A program made the position numbers and the translations under genes. Positions 52,548 to 61,611 of a stretch of 64,000 nucleotides of DNA are shown here, piece after piece. The notes under the pieces were generated by a model, which worked only from the letters and a program-made list of their open reading frames with translations, was not told the DNA's origin and searched no databases. Numbering within the stretch: the first letter of the stretch is position 1; every line of letters begins with the position of its first letter. Source of the stretch: Vulcanimicrobiota bacterium (GTDB lineage: Bacteria > Vulcanimicrobiota > Xenobia > Xenobiales > JADMJV01); the NCBI GenBank assembly GCA_017307785.1, contig JAFKGI010000005.1, positions 1-64,000 on the forward strand, in the 5' to 3' direction.

Positions 52548-53151
52548 TCGGCGAGGCCTGGGCGCCGCCCTCACCACCTATCTCAGCCAACAAGGGCACC
52601 AGGTTTGGGGCTTTTCTCCCTCTTCGGATCCACCTAACCAGGTAGACGTAAGCAACTTCGAGTCGGTCCAGAACTGGGTGGAGAGCGTGGTGCAGCACTA
52701 CGGGCCGCCCGATCTGGTCATCGCCAACGCCGCCACCGTGCTCTCGCCGGCACCGCTGGCCCAGGTCGACCCGGAGGACTTTTCCCGCCTCATCGACGTC
52801 AACGTCAAAGGCATGTTCTACCTGTTCCGGGCGGTACTGCCACGGATGTCGGCGGGAGTCCTGATCGGCATCAGTTCGGGCTATGGGCGCAGCACCTCCC
52901 CCAGAATGGGACCCTACTGCACCTCCAAGTGGGCCGTGGAGGGCCTGGTGAAAACCCTGGCTTCCGAGTTGCCGAAGACGATGGCGGCAGTGGCCCTGGA
53001 TCCGGGCACCCTGCAAACCGACATGCTACGCCAGGCCCTCGGAGAGGGGGCGCGTTTCTTTCCCACCCCCGACCAGTGGGTAGACAGAGCCGCTCAGATG
53101 ATTTTAGGCCTCGGGCCTCAGCACAACGGACAGAGCCTAACCGTGGGATAA
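52525..53151 (+). CDS. Short-chain dehydrogenase/reductase
   Basis: A 208-residue Rossmann-fold oxidoreductase. The cofactor loop is ISGNRRGLGAAL near residue 5, NAATVLSP holds the NAG motif, and the active site is YCTSK (PYCTSKWAVEG) near residue 130, with the serine in GISSGYG. The arginines after the glycine loop suggest NADP preference. The ATG overlaps the DHH gene by 23 nt. Substrate unknown. Its 3' end overlaps the convergent CBS gene by 15 nt. Confidence 0.9.
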   Translation: MRILISGNRRGLGAALTTYLSQQGHQVWGFSPSSDPPNQVDVSNFESVQNWVESVVQHYGPPDLVIANAATVLSPAPLAQVDPEDFSRLIDVNVKGMFYLFRAVLPRMSAGVLIGISSGYGRSTSPRMGPYCTSKWAVEGLVKTLASELPKTMAAVALDPGTLQTDMLRQALGEGARFFPTPDQWVDRAAQMILGLGPQHNGQSLTVG

Positions 53152-53547
53152 CTCTGCGGTCAGCCGGTCGTAGAGCATCCCCATTAAATCCATGGAAGTG
53201 ACGATGCCTACTGGCCTTCCATCATCGTCCGTTACGATCATCCGATGGATACGGCTGGCCAGCATGGTTTCCAGCAGCGATTTGACCGAGTCGTCGGCAT
53301 AGACCTGAAAAGCAAAGGTCTCCATGACTTCCGCCACGGTAAGATCCTGGTCCATGTGACCCGCCTTGGCGAAATGCCGGGAGACACCGGTTCGCGAGAG
53401 ATGCCCGATGACGATGCCGTCCGCATCCACGACCGGGCCGCCGGAGATGGAACGCTTATCGAACTCGTGCAGAATCTCCGCCAGGGTCTGCTCCCCGCGC
53501 ATGCAGTAGCAGTCTTTCGTCATGATCGCGCTGACCGGAACGTCCAT
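53137..53547 (-). CDS. Two-CBS-domain protein
   Basis: A 136-residue protein made of a CBS pair (Bateman module), which usually binds adenosyl compounds. The first repeat is VPVSAIMTKDCYCMRGEQTL...GGPVVDADGIVIGHLSR, the second VAEVMETFAFQVYADDSVK...MIVTDDDGRPVGIVTSMDLM. There is no enzyme partner domain. AAGGGGA lies about 7 nt before the ATG. It is followed on the same strand (upstream) by the hybrid kinase gene 25 nt away, so both may be one operon. Ligand and target unknown. Confidence 0.9.
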   Translation of the reverse strand: MDVPVSAIMTKDCYCMRGEQTLAEILHEFDKRSISGGPVVDADGIVIGHLSRTGVSRHFAKAGHMDQDLTVAEVMETFAFQVYADDSVKSLLETMLASRIHRMIVTDDDGRPVGIVTSMDLMGMLYDRLTAELSHG

Positions 53548-53572
53548 CAGTGGTCCCCTTTGCTCGTCGTGC

Positions 53573-54976
53573 TTATGAGTGTATTTGCGTCAGGGCGTCG
53601 GCCAATTCCTCGGCGCGCAGCGGTTTGGCCAGAAAGTCCTGCATCCCGGCCAACATGACTTTGCGCCGGTCCGCCGCCGAATTGCCCGCCGTCAGGGCGA
53701 TCAGGTAGGGCGGCGGCGTAAAGCGCTGGTGGATCTCGCGAGCCGTCTCCAGACCATCGAGACCCGGCATTTCGACATCGAGCAGCACCACGTCATAGGA
53801 CCCGCGCTGCAAAGCTTCGAGCACGTCCAGCCCGTTGGAGACGATGTCCACGCGATGCCCCATCGAGTTGAGGATCCGCAGGGCGACCTTCTGACAGATG
53901 GCGTCATCCTCCGCCAGCAACACACGTAGACGGTCGTTGGCGGCCGTCGTGGCGGGAGAGCCGCTGGGGGCGGCGACCTCCGCAAACGGCAGGCTTACAA
54001 AGAACGAGGTGCCTGCACCGGGCTGCGATTCGACCCAGATCTTTCCGCCCATCACCTCGACCAGGTGGCGAGCCAGCTTGATGCCCAGGCCGGTGGTTGG
54101 CAGCTCATCGGCAAATAAGGAGCCTTGGAACAGCGACTCGATCTCTTCGGAGGACAGACCCGGACCGGTATCCTGAATGCAAAACCGCACTTCGCTCCCG
54201 CCGGAAACGTCCACAATCACGTCGCCCGCCGTGAACTTGACGGCGTTGTCCAACAACTGCAGCAAAATCTGACGAAGCTTCACTACGTCACCCACCAAAC
54301 GCTGGGGAATCGACTCGGAGAGGGTGGTGTGGATCTCGATGACCTTGGCCCGGGCCTCCGAGCTGAGCCAGCTGACCACTTCGGCCACGGCCTGGTGCAG
54401 GTTAAACTCGACCGGCTGCGCTTCGACACTCCAGTTGGGCCCGAGCGCGTCCTGGAGCGGACCGGAGAGAGCCAGTAGATGCTCCAGGCTCACCTGCAAA
54501 GCGTCCAGGCTTTGCTTCTGGGGCTGCTGGCGGACCATACCCAGCAGCCCGAGCATCCGATGCATCAAGCCGCGCACCTCGCGGCTGAAGACCAGCGCGA
54601 AGGCCTGCCGTTGGCGACTGGCCAGTTCCAGCTGAGAAATCTGGCTCCGCTGGTCCTGCAGCGTCGCCAACAGCTGGTCGGCCTCCGCTTGATGAGTGCA
54701 GTCCAGAATCACTCCACGAAAACCGGCTTCCCCGGCAACCACTCGCAGCCAGAGCCGCTGTAGACCGTCCTTGCGGGTCACCACCCGGTTGTTCAGCGCC
54801 AACAGAGGTGTTTCGACGGGCTCGTTCTGCCAGATGCTTTCCAGGCGACGGCCTGTCCAGGTTTGGGCCTCGGTGCCCAGTAGAGTCTCGACTTCCCCCT
54901 CGAGTAGTGTCAGGCGACCCTTCGGGTCCGCTTCAAAATAGAGCAGGGACAACAAGTCCCGGAACGGTTCCATGCG
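53573..54976 (-). CDS. Hybrid kinase-like protein lacking the phospho-histidine
   Basis: A 467-residue cytoplasmic protein with PAS-like, HisKA-like, HATPase_c and receiver domains. The HATPase is complete: LLQLLDNAVKF (N box), DTGPGLS and TGLGIKLARHL. The receiver has the acceptor Asp in VVLLDVEMPGLDG. In the HisKA segment, FSREVRGLMHRMLGLL aligns with the usual FSHEIRTPL pattern, and the phospho-histidine is an arginine (CGC codon). It may use a different residue or act as a pseudokinase. ATG 54976 is chosen to avoid overlap with the divergent glgX; ATG 55033 would add 19 residues and overlap it by 8 nt. Confidence 0.83.
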   Translation of the reverse strand, partial: RMEPFRDLLSLLYFEADPKGRLTLLEGEVETLLGTEAQTWTGRRLESIWQNEPVETPLLALNNRVVTRKDGLQRLWLRVVAGEAGFRGVILDCTHQAEADQLLATLQDQRSQISQLELASRQRQAFALVFSREVRGLMHRMLGLLGMVRQQPQKQSLDALQVSLEHLLALSGPLQDALGPNWSVEAQPVEFNLHQAVAEVVSWLSSEARAKVIEIHTTLSESIPQRLVGDVVKLRQILLQLLDNAVKFTAGDVIVDVSGGSEVRFCIQDTGPGLSSEEIESLFQGSLFADELPTTGLGIKLARHLVEVMGGKIWVESQPGAGTSFFVSLPFAEVAAPSGSPATTAANDRLRVLLAEDDAICQKVALRILNSMGHRVDIVSNGLDVLEALQRGSYDVVLLDVEMPGLDGLETAREIHQRFTPPPYLIALTAGNSAADRRKVMLAGMQDFLAKPLRAEELADALTQIHS

Positions 54977-55025
54977 CGCAGGTTCGGCCTCCAGGATTTC
55001 GCTACCTGGCGTCGCAGGCAATTGG

Positions 55026-57056
55026 ATGAGCATTTCCACCGGCACCGTGGCCCTGCCGCGAAACTTGACGCTACAGGCCGGCCGTCCCGATCCCCTGGGC
55101 GCAACCTGGGACGGCGAGGGAGTCAACTTCGCCATTTTCTCGGAGAACGCCGAAGACATCGACCTCTGTCTTTTCCACGAAGGACGCGAGCAGCGGCTCC
55201 GTCTGCGCGAATGCAGCCACAGTATTTTCCACGGCTATCTGCCGGGCGCCGGCCCCGGTCTGCAATACGGTTACCGAGTGCATGGCCCCTATGATCCGGA
55301 GCGCGGCCACCGTTTCAACCCGCACAAATTACTGCTAGACCCTTACGCACGCGCCTACGACGGCCGCATTCAGCTGGCCGACAGCGACTTCGCTTACGTG
55401 ATTGGCGACCCCGACCAGGATCTGACCATGGACCGGCGCGACAACGGGGACCACGCTCCCAAGAGCCGGGTGGTGGATATGGCCTTCGACTGGGAAGGCG
55501 ATCAGCATCCACGCACGCCCTGGTCACGAACGCTGATCTACGAGACGCACGTCAAAGGAGCCACCCTGCTGCACCCGGAGGTGCCGGCCGAGTTGCGGGG
55601 CACCTACCAGGGCCTTTCCGCTCCCGTCATGCTGGAGCACTACCGGAAACTGGGTGTCACCGCCGTCGAACTCTTGCCGGTCCACTCCATTCTTGACGAC
55701 CGCCGTCTGCGCGAGTTGGGTCTGGTGAACTACTGGGGTTACGGCACCATCAACTTCTTTCGGCCTGCCTCGCGCTATGCCCGCGAGGACGCCCTCCGCG
55801 AGTTCCGGGAAATGGTCAAAGCCTTCCACCGGGCCGGTATCGAGGTCATCCTGGACGTCGTCTACAACCACACCGGCGAAGGCAGCCACCTGGGACCCAC
55901 CCTGAGCTTCCGCGGCATCGACAACCTGAGTTATTACCGACTGGACAGAAACCGCCCGCGCTACAACCGCGACTACACGGGCTGCGGCAACACCGTCAAC
56001 ACCGACCACCCTCAAGTGCTTTCCATGGTGATGGATAGCCTGCGCTTCTGGGTGGAGGAAATGCATGTCGACGGCTTCCGCTACGACCTGGCCACCGCCC
56101 TGGCGCGCGACCGCAGCTCCTTTCTGGACGCGATTCATCAAGACCCGGTGCTGCGCAACGTCAAGCTGATCGCCGAGCCCTGGGACCTGGGCGAAGGCGG
56201 TTATCAGGTGGGCAACTTCCCTACCCGCTGGGCCGAATGGAACGACCGCTACCGCGATTGCCTTCGTCGTTACTGGCGCGGCGACGGCGGCCAGCAGTCG
56301 CAACTGGCCACCCGCCTGACCGGGTCCAACGATCTCTTTGGTAAGCCGGCCAAGGGCCCGCTCTCCTCCATCAACTTTATTACCTGCCACGATGGTTTCA
56401 CTTTGCGCGACCTGGTCTGCTACCAGGAGAAGCACAATCTGGCCAACGGCGAAGAGAATCGCGACGGATCCAACAACAACTCCAGCCGCAACTTCGGCGT
56501 CGAGGGAGAAAGCGACGATCCCACCGTACGCGCTCGACGTCTGCGTCAACAGAAAAGTATGCTGGCCTGCCTGTATCTCTCTCAAGGCGTTCCCATGCTG
56601 TTGGGAGGGGACGAAATCGGGCGCAGTCAGGGCGGCAACAACAACGCCTATTGCCAGGACAGCAGCATCAGCTGGGTAGACTGGAAGCTACGCCCCGACC
56701 AGCGGGATATGCTGAGCTTCGTGCACAAACTGGCGCAGATCCGCAAGCGCCTGGGTGACTCCCTGGGACGTTCCCGCTACCTGAAGCCGGAAGACGTCAC
56801 CTGGCTGCATCCCGACGGTCGCGAGGTCACCCAGCACGACTGGCATCAGGCCGACTGGTCGGCCCTGGGAATGCTGGTGCGGGCCAAACTCGAGCATCTG
56901 CTGCTGATCTGCAACGGCTCCGACAATCAAGTCCAGTTCAACCTGCCCAAAGAGCATCGCTCCGGCTGGAAGATGGAATTGACCAGCTACGGGCCGGTGG
57001 AAGGCTTCCGTTTACCGGCCGAGGGACTTTGGATCGGATTCAAGCCGGCTCCATAG
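55026..57056 (+). CDS. glgX: Glycogen debranching enzyme GlgX
   Basis: A 676-residue GH13 isoamylase-type enzyme that cuts alpha-1,6 branches in glycogen. The N-terminal CBM48 region begins PLGATWDGEGVNFAIFSENA. GH13 motifs are DVVYNHTGEG, the nucleophile in VDGFRYDLATAL, the acid in LIAEPWDLG and FITCHDGFTL. The C-terminal all-beta domain ends the protein. AGG lies 7 nt before the ATG. No glgA, glgB, glgC or glgP is adjacent. The last 45 nt overlap the convergent potC gene. Confidence 0.95.
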   Translation: MSISTGTVALPRNLTLQAGRPDPLGATWDGEGVNFAIFSENAEDIDLCLFHEGREQRLRLRECSHSIFHGYLPGAGPGLQYGYRVHGPYDPERGHRFNPHKLLLDPYARAYDGRIQLADSDFAYVIGDPDQDLTMDRRDNGDHAPKSRVVDMAFDWEGDQHPRTPWSRTLIYETHVKGATLLHPEVPAELRGTYQGLSAPVMLEHYRKLGVTAVELLPVHSILDDRRLRELGLVNYWGYGTINFFRPASRYAREDALREFREMVKAFHRAGIEVILDVVYNHTGEGSHLGPTLSFRGIDNLSYYRLDRNRPRYNRDYTGCGNTVNTDHPQVLSMVMDSLRFWVEEMHVDGFRYDLATALARDRSSFLDAIHQDPVLRNVKLIAEPWDLGEGGYQVGNFPTRWAEWNDRYRDCLRRYWRGDGGQQSQLATRLTGSNDLFGKPAKGPLSSINFITCHDGFTLRDLVCYQEKHNLANGEENRDGSNNNSSRNFGVEGESDDPTVRARRLRQQKSMLACLYLSQGVPMLLGGDEIGRSQGGNNNAYCQDSSISWVDWKLRPDQRDMLSFVHKLAQIRKRLGDSLGRSRYLKPEDVTWLHPDGREVTQHDWHQADWSALGMLVRAKLEHLLLICNGSDNQVQFNLPKEHRSGWKMELTSYGPVEGFRLPAEGLWIGFKPAP

Positions 57057-57806
57057 ACCCAGCAAACAGATGGTGAAGCCCAGCATGATGGTGGAAATGG
57101 CGTTGACCTCGGGGGTTACGCCAAACTTGAGCATCGAGTAGATCTTCAGTGGCAGAGTGGTGGCTCCAATGCCGGCCGTAAAGAAGGTGATGACGAAGTC
57201 GTCAAAGGAAAGCGTAAAGGCTAGCAGCGCGCCGGACATGATGCCGGGCAAGATGCGTGGGAAAGTCACCAGCCAGAACGTCTCCCAGGGAGTGGCGCCC
57301 AGATCGGCGGCCGCCTCTTCCAGGTTGCCCTTCATGCCGGCCAGGCGGGTGCGCACCGTCACCGTTACGTAGCCGACCGAGAAGGCCACGTGGGCCAGAA
57401 TCACGGTCACGATGGATAGTTGGATGCCGATCTTGATAAAGAAGGTCAGGAGGGCGATGCCCATCACGATCTCCGGCACCATCATGGGCAGATAGGCCAG
57501 GGCGCCGGCCGCTTCTCGACCGCGGAACTGATAGCGAGACAGGGCCAGGGCCGCCATCGTTCCCAGCACCGTCGACAGAAGCGTGGCCAGGCAGGCCACC
57601 TTCAGACTGTTGAAGAGAGCCCGCATCAGTGATTCGTTGTGCCAGAGGGTGGCATACCATTTGGTGGTAAAGCCCTGCCAGCTGCTGTTGCGCCGACTGT
57701 CGTTGAATGAGAACAGCACCAGCACGACGATGGGTGTGTAAAGAAACAGGTAAACGGTCAGCGCATAGAGGCGCAGCCAGATCGGGCTCGGCTTTTCTTC
57801 ACGCAT
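57012..57806 (-). CDS. potC: Polyamine-type ABC transporter permease PotC
   Basis: A 264-residue inner-membrane permease with six helices. The EAA loop that contacts the ATPase is EEAAADLGATPWETFWLVTF near residue 175, and the N-terminus (LYALTVYLFLYTPIVVLVLF) is typical of PotC/PotI. ATG 57806 is chosen for GGGTGA 6 nt upstream; it overlaps the potB stop by 8 nt. Last gene of a potADBC-like operon. Spermidine or putrescine is the usual cargo of the family. Confidence 0.92.
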   Translation of the reverse strand: MREEKPSPIWLRLYALTVYLFLYTPIVVLVLFSFNDSRRNSSWQGFTTKWYATLWHNESLMRALFNSLKVACLATLLSTVLGTMAALALSRYQFRGREAAGALAYLPMMVPEIVMGIALLTFFIKIGIQLSIVTVILAHVAFSVGYVTVTVRTRLAGMKGNLEEAAADLGATPWETFWLVTFPRILPGIMSGALLAFTLSFDDFVITFFTAGIGATTLPLKIYSMLKFGVTPEVNAISTIMLGFTICLLGLWSRLESDPKSLGR

Positions 57807-58635
57807 CCTGTTCACCCGCCAGCATCATGTAGGCCGCCATGGAGGTGACCATCAAAAGCATCAAGACCAGCGAGAGGGCGGATCCCATGGGCCAGTTGAA
57901 CAAGGCCAGGAACTGTTGCTGGATCAGATTGCCGATCATCTGAGTCTCCGGTGAGCCCAGAATTTCGGCCGAGACAAAGTCTCCCATAGCGGGCACGAAG
58001 GTGATCAAACTGGCCGAAATCACCCCGGGCAAGGAGAGCGGAAAGACGACCTTCCAGAAGGCCTGGAAGGGAGTGGCACCCAGGTCCGAGGCGGCCTCCA
58101 CCAGCGAGCGGTCCTGGTTCTCCAGGCTCACATAGATGGGCAACGTGGCAAAGGGCAAAAATCCGTAGGTCAGCCCCAAAATCACGGAAAAATCGGTATT
58201 CAGCATTTGCAGCGGCTGACTGATCAGGTGAAGCTTCAACAGGACGGCGTTGATCACGCCCTCTTTCTGGAGCAGCGTGGTCCAGGCGAAAGTGCGAATC
58301 AGGTACGAGGTCCAGAAAGGCAACACCACCAGGATCAGCATCTGGCTACGCAGGCGGCCCCCATAAAAGGCGATGTAGTAGGCCAGCGGATAGCCCAGCA
58401 GCAGACAGGACAGCGTGGTGGTCAGGGCATAGCGAGCCGAACGCCACATCACTTCCAGATTGACGGGAGAAAAGGCCGCTTTGAAGTTGCTGAGGCTGGC
58501 CTCGTGGGAGACGTTGTACTCGGGGTCGATGGTAAACATGCTCTGGTAGAGCACGGTGAAAAGCGGAAAGATCACAAAGGTCAGATTGTAGAGGATGAAG
58601 GGCACCACCAGGGCCCAGGCCAGAAAACGCTTCAT
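57799..58635 (-). CDS. potB: Polyamine-type ABC transporter permease PotB
   Basis: A 278-residue inner-membrane permease with about six helices. The EAA loop is VEAASDLGATPFQAFWKVVF near residue 190, and LPFWTSYLIRTFAW is characteristic of PotB/PotH. The ATG overlaps the potD stop by 4 nt (ATGA) with GGAGG 7 nt upstream. It pairs with PotC to form the translocation pore. Confidence 0.93.
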   Translation of the reverse strand: MKRFLAWALVVPFILYNLTFVIFPLFTVLYQSMFTIDPEYNVSHEASLSNFKAAFSPVNLEVMWRSARYALTTTLSCLLLGYPLAYYIAFYGGRLRSQMLILVVLPFWTSYLIRTFAWTTLLQKEGVINAVLLKLHLISQPLQMLNTDFSVILGLTYGFLPFATLPIYVSLENQDRSLVEAASDLGATPFQAFWKVVFPLSLPGVISASLITFVPAMGDFVSAEILGSPETQMIGNLIQQQFLALFNWPMGSALSLVLMLLMVTSMAAYMMLAGEQDA

Positions 58636-59684
58636 CGCTTGACCTCCTCCCAGATGCGGTCCCAGAGTTTCTCCCCGGCGCCCAGGTCTTCCTGAAAGAC
58701 CAGTCGCCGCATGGTTTCTTTGCTGGGATACGTCAGCGGATCGGCCAGAATCTCCGGGCGCACCAGTCTCTCCGAGGCTTCGATCGGGTTGGCGTAGCCG
58801 CAACCATTGGTCACACCCGCGGCCACCTCCGGCTGCATGTAGTAAAGAATGAACTGCATGGCCGCATCCGGGTGAGGTGCCGCCCGCGGAATGGCCATGT
58901 TGTCGACGAAGAGAAAGCTGCCTTCTTTAGGAATGGCGTAACCTACCGTGGGATCCGAAGCAGCCTGGTGAACGTCACCCGACCAGGCCAGCGCCAGCGA
59001 CGTCTCATGTCGAATCAAATCATCGATGAAGTCCGAGGTGTAGCGACGCACCCATTGCTTCTGACGCAACAGGGCCTGCTTGGCCTGCTCCAACTCCTGC
59101 GGGTTGACCGAGTTGCCGGAGAAGCCCTGGCTGATCAAGGCCGCCCCCAGCGTGTCTCGCTTCTCGTCCAGCATGGTAATGCTGCGACCGTATTTCCCGT
59201 CGAACAAAACCTTCCAGCTGTCGGGAGCCGGTAGCACCCGGTCTTTGAGGTAGGCGATGCCGACCGTTCCCCACAGATAGGGAATCGACCACTCCTGATT
59301 GGGATCCCAGGGCGGATGGCGCAAGCGCTCGTAAAGGCGCTCGCCGGGCACCTTCTTGGGCAAGGGTTGCACCAGATTCTGTCGGATCAGACGCCGCAGC
59401 ATATAATCGGGGGTGACGATCAAGTCGTAGCCCTCGGTGCCGATTTTGAGCTTGGCGAACATAACGTCGGCCGAGGAGCACTCATCGTAGTTGACGCGAA
59501 TGCCGCTGGCCTGCTCGAACTCCTTGACCGTGTTCGGTCCGATGTAGAGCGACCAGTTGTAGAAGTTGAGAGTCTTGGGGTTATCCAGACAACCGCTCAG
59601 ACAGCCCAAAGAGAGCAGCGAGGCTGCCTGGAGAAACTGGCGACGAGTGGGTCGCACGCTGAGAACGTTGAGGCGGTCTTTCAC
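58632..59684 (-). CDS. potD: Polyamine-type ABC transporter substrate-binding lipoprotein PotD
   Basis: A 350-residue periplasmic binding protein. The N-terminus has a twin-arginine-like signal (RPTRRQFLQAASLL) followed by a lipobox (SLGCLSGC), so it may be a Tat-exported lipoprotein, unlike the soluble E. coli PotD. The mature part begins LNFYNWSLYIGPNTVKEFEQ, typical of PotD/PotF, and NGCGYANPIEAS matches the family end. The GTG start overlaps the potA stop by 4 nt. Cargo is probably spermidine or putrescine, inferred from family. Confidence 0.92.
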   Translation of the reverse strand: MKDRLNVLSVRPTRRQFLQAASLLSLGCLSGCLDNPKTLNFYNWSLYIGPNTVKEFEQASGIRVNYDECSSADVMFAKLKIGTEGYDLIVTPDYMLRRLIRQNLVQPLPKKVPGERLYERLRHPPWDPNQEWSIPYLWGTVGIAYLKDRVLPAPDSWKVLFDGKYGRSITMLDEKRDTLGAALISQGFSGNSVNPQELEQAKQALLRQKQWVRRYTSDFIDDLIRHETSLALAWSGDVHQAASDPTVGYAIPKEGSFLFVDNMAIPRAAPHPDAAMQFILYYMQPEVAAGVTNGCGYANPIEASERLVRPEILADPLTYPSKETMRRLVFQEDLGAGEKLWDRIWEEVKR

Positions 59685-60754
59685 CGCGGCAACAGAGCCC
59701 CCGAGTCGGCTTCCCAGTGCACGCACACCGGATCGCCCGCTTGAAAGGTCGATTCCTCGAGATTCTGCTTCTCGGTCAGCAACTGCTGACCGTTCTTCAG
59801 TTTCACCACATAGCGAGTGACCGGGCCCATGAAAATCGCCTCGGCCACCGTTCCGTCCAAACTGTTGTGCTCCGCGCTGGAGGCCTTGTCCAGCCAGAGG
59901 CGCTCCGGACGCAGACTCAATTCCGCCGCGTCGCCGATCTGCAGTCCGGGCCGGGAAGTCACCCAGAACTGTCCGTCCTCGCTGTCGACTCGGGTGCGGC
60001 CGTTGCTGACCTCGCGCACGGTGACCGGCAAGAAATTGGCGGTTCCGATGAACTCGGCCACAAACCGCGTGGCCGGGCGCTCGTAGACTTCCCGCGGCTC
60101 GCAGACCTGTTCCACCCGGCCGGCATTCATGACCGCCAGGCGATCCGATAGGGTCAGCGCTTCTTCTTGATCGTGGGTCACCAGCACGAAGGTAATGCCC
60201 AGGCTCTTTTGCAGGCGCTTGAGCTCCGAACGCATTTCTTTGCGGAGCTTGGAATCGAGAGCGGCCATGGGTTCGTCGAGCAGCAGCACGGCCGGCTGAT
60301 TGACCAGGGCTCGGGCCAGGGCTACGCGCTGTTGTTGACCGCCGGAGAGTTCGTGAGTCCGTCCCTTGCTTTTGTCGCTCAGGTGGACCATCGCCAGAGC
60401 TTCGTCCACGCGACGGACGATCTCGGACTGCTCGACCTTGCGGCGACGCAGACCAAAGGCCACGTTCTCGAAGATCGAAAGGTGAGGAAAGAGGCTGTAG
60501 CTCTGAAAGACCGTGTTGACGTTGCGCCGGTAGGCGGGTAGACCGGCTACTGCCTGGCCATCGATGCGGACTTCGCCCGCGGTGGGCTCTTCGAAGCCGG
60601 CGATCAGCCGCAGACTGGTGGTTTTCCCGCAACCCGAGGGACCGAGCAGCGAGAAGAACTCGCCTTTGCGAATCTGCAGGTCGATCCCGAAGAGGGCCTG
60701 GTAGCTCTTATACGTTTTGCTGACGCGCAGCAACTCAACAGCGTATGGGTCCAA
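59681..60754 (-). CDS. potA: Polyamine-type ABC transporter ATPase PotA
   Basis: A 357-residue ABC ATPase. Walker A is GPSGCGKTTSLRLIAGFE, the signature is ELSGGQQQRVALARAL, Walker B is AVLLLDEPMAALDSKLR, and THDQEEAL holds the switch histidine. A C-terminal TOBE domain (~245-357) is present. TTG 60754 is chosen because CCGGAG lies 8 nt upstream; ATG 60811 would add 19 residues and sits only 1 nt from a GGAG. First gene of the operon. Confidence 0.92.
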   Translation of the reverse strand: MDPYAVELLRVSKTYKSYQALFGIDLQIRKGEFFSLLGPSGCGKTTSLRLIAGFEEPTAGEVRIDGQAVAGLPAYRRNVNTVFQSYSLFPHLSIFENVAFGLRRRKVEQSEIVRRVDEALAMVHLSDKSKGRTHELSGGQQQRVALARALVNQPAVLLLDEPMAALDSKLRKEMRSELKRLQKSLGITFVLVTHDQEEALTLSDRLAVMNAGRVEQVCEPREVYERPATRFVAEFIGTANFLPVTVREVSNGRTRVDSEDGQFWVTSRPGLQIGDAAELSLRPERLWLDKASSAEHNSLDGTVAEAIFMGPVTRYVVKLKNGQQLLTEKQNLEESTFQAGDPVCVHWEADSGALLPR

Positions 60755-60919
60755 TGAACTTGCTCCGGCATAAATAAATCCTGGACAGCTCGGGCGAAAT
60801 TGCCGCTGCATTCTCCTCAGAGATGCAGACCGGAGCGGGTCGCTAATCCAGACGCTGCATCATACAAAAAAAATCCCCGGCTGAAAAGAGTACCAGGGGG
60901 GTGCAGAGAAGCTGAAACG

Positions 60920-61333
60920 ATGTTCGACCGCCTCTATCGCCGCGACATTGCGCTCAAAACCTATCAGGATCGGTACGTCACGGCTCTCAACCATCAGGGC
61001 GGCTGGCGCATCAACGGATTGGCCCAACGATTGCTGGGCTGGGAAATCTTCTCGCTGATCTACCTGTCCGAGACCCACGTGGCCCTCAAGACCGCCCACG
61101 GCCGCTACATCAGCGCCACCGATGAACAAAACCGCTGGGCCCTCTACGGCGGCGCCGAACGCATCCTGGGCTGGGAAGTCTTCGAACTGGCCGAACTTGA
61201 GCCCGGCAAAATCGGCCTGCAAAGCTCTCACGGACGCTGGGTCCGGGTCGGCGCCGAAGCCCTCGGCTTCCCCCTCCTCGCCGACTCCCCCACCCCCCGC
61301 CCGGAGTGCCTCTTCTCCCGAGTCTACCTGTAG
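60920..61333 (+). CDS. Fascin-like beta-trefoil protein
   Basis: A 137-residue protein made of about three repeats of the fascin pattern: IALKTYQDRYVTALN...LLGWEIF, VALKTAHGRYISATDE...ILGWEVF, and IGLQSSHGRWVRVGA. Such units form a beta-trefoil; in eukaryotes fascins bundle actin, and bacterial members are thought to bind carbohydrates or proteins. There is no signal peptide. The ribosome binding site is weak. It is divergent from potA. Ligand unknown. Confidence 0.75.
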   Translation: MFDRLYRRDIALKTYQDRYVTALNHQGGWRINGLAQRLLGWEIFSLIYLSETHVALKTAHGRYISATDEQNRWALYGGAERILGWEVFELAELEPGKIGLQSSHGRWVRVGAEALGFPLLADSPTPRPECLFSRVYL

Positions 61334-61349
61334 CGTCCGTTCTGGGTTT

Positions 61350-61520
61350 TGTCCGAAGGGAAAGCCAGGGAAGATGGAAAGCGGGGGAGAGATTTCCGCA
61401 AGCATTCTCAGATGGGCTCAATCCCGCTTAGCAGGTCATTTCCGACCCAAGTCTCGTTCATGACTCACTCTCTCCCGCTCCCCTTGCTTCCCCTCTCTCC
61501 CTTCGGGACAGGCCCCGGGC
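61350..61520. repeat. Intergenic hairpin-forming element, copy B
   Basis: Left arm 61353-61391 (GGGAAGATGGAAAGCGGGGGA) and right arm 61468-61505 (CTCTCTCCCGCTCCCC...) form an imperfect inverted repeat of about 38 bp with roughly four fifths matching. Both ends match the element at 28811-29092. The 506-nt gap between the fascin-like gene and the next long gene holds only this element and one short ORF. Confidence 0.5.
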
Positions 61521-61611
61521 AGGGTACTGCGCTCCCTTTGTTGAATATTTCTCAATAACAAGGATTAACCATTCGGTTCCAGAAATGTTCCTGTCTATGG
61601 AGGTAGTTCGC

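Noticed and set aside
59685..60632. Extension of the potD frame far upstream, giving a 666-residue protein.
   Set aside because: The extra part lies in another frame of potA; the GTG overlapping the potA stop and the Tat/lipobox signal fix the true start.
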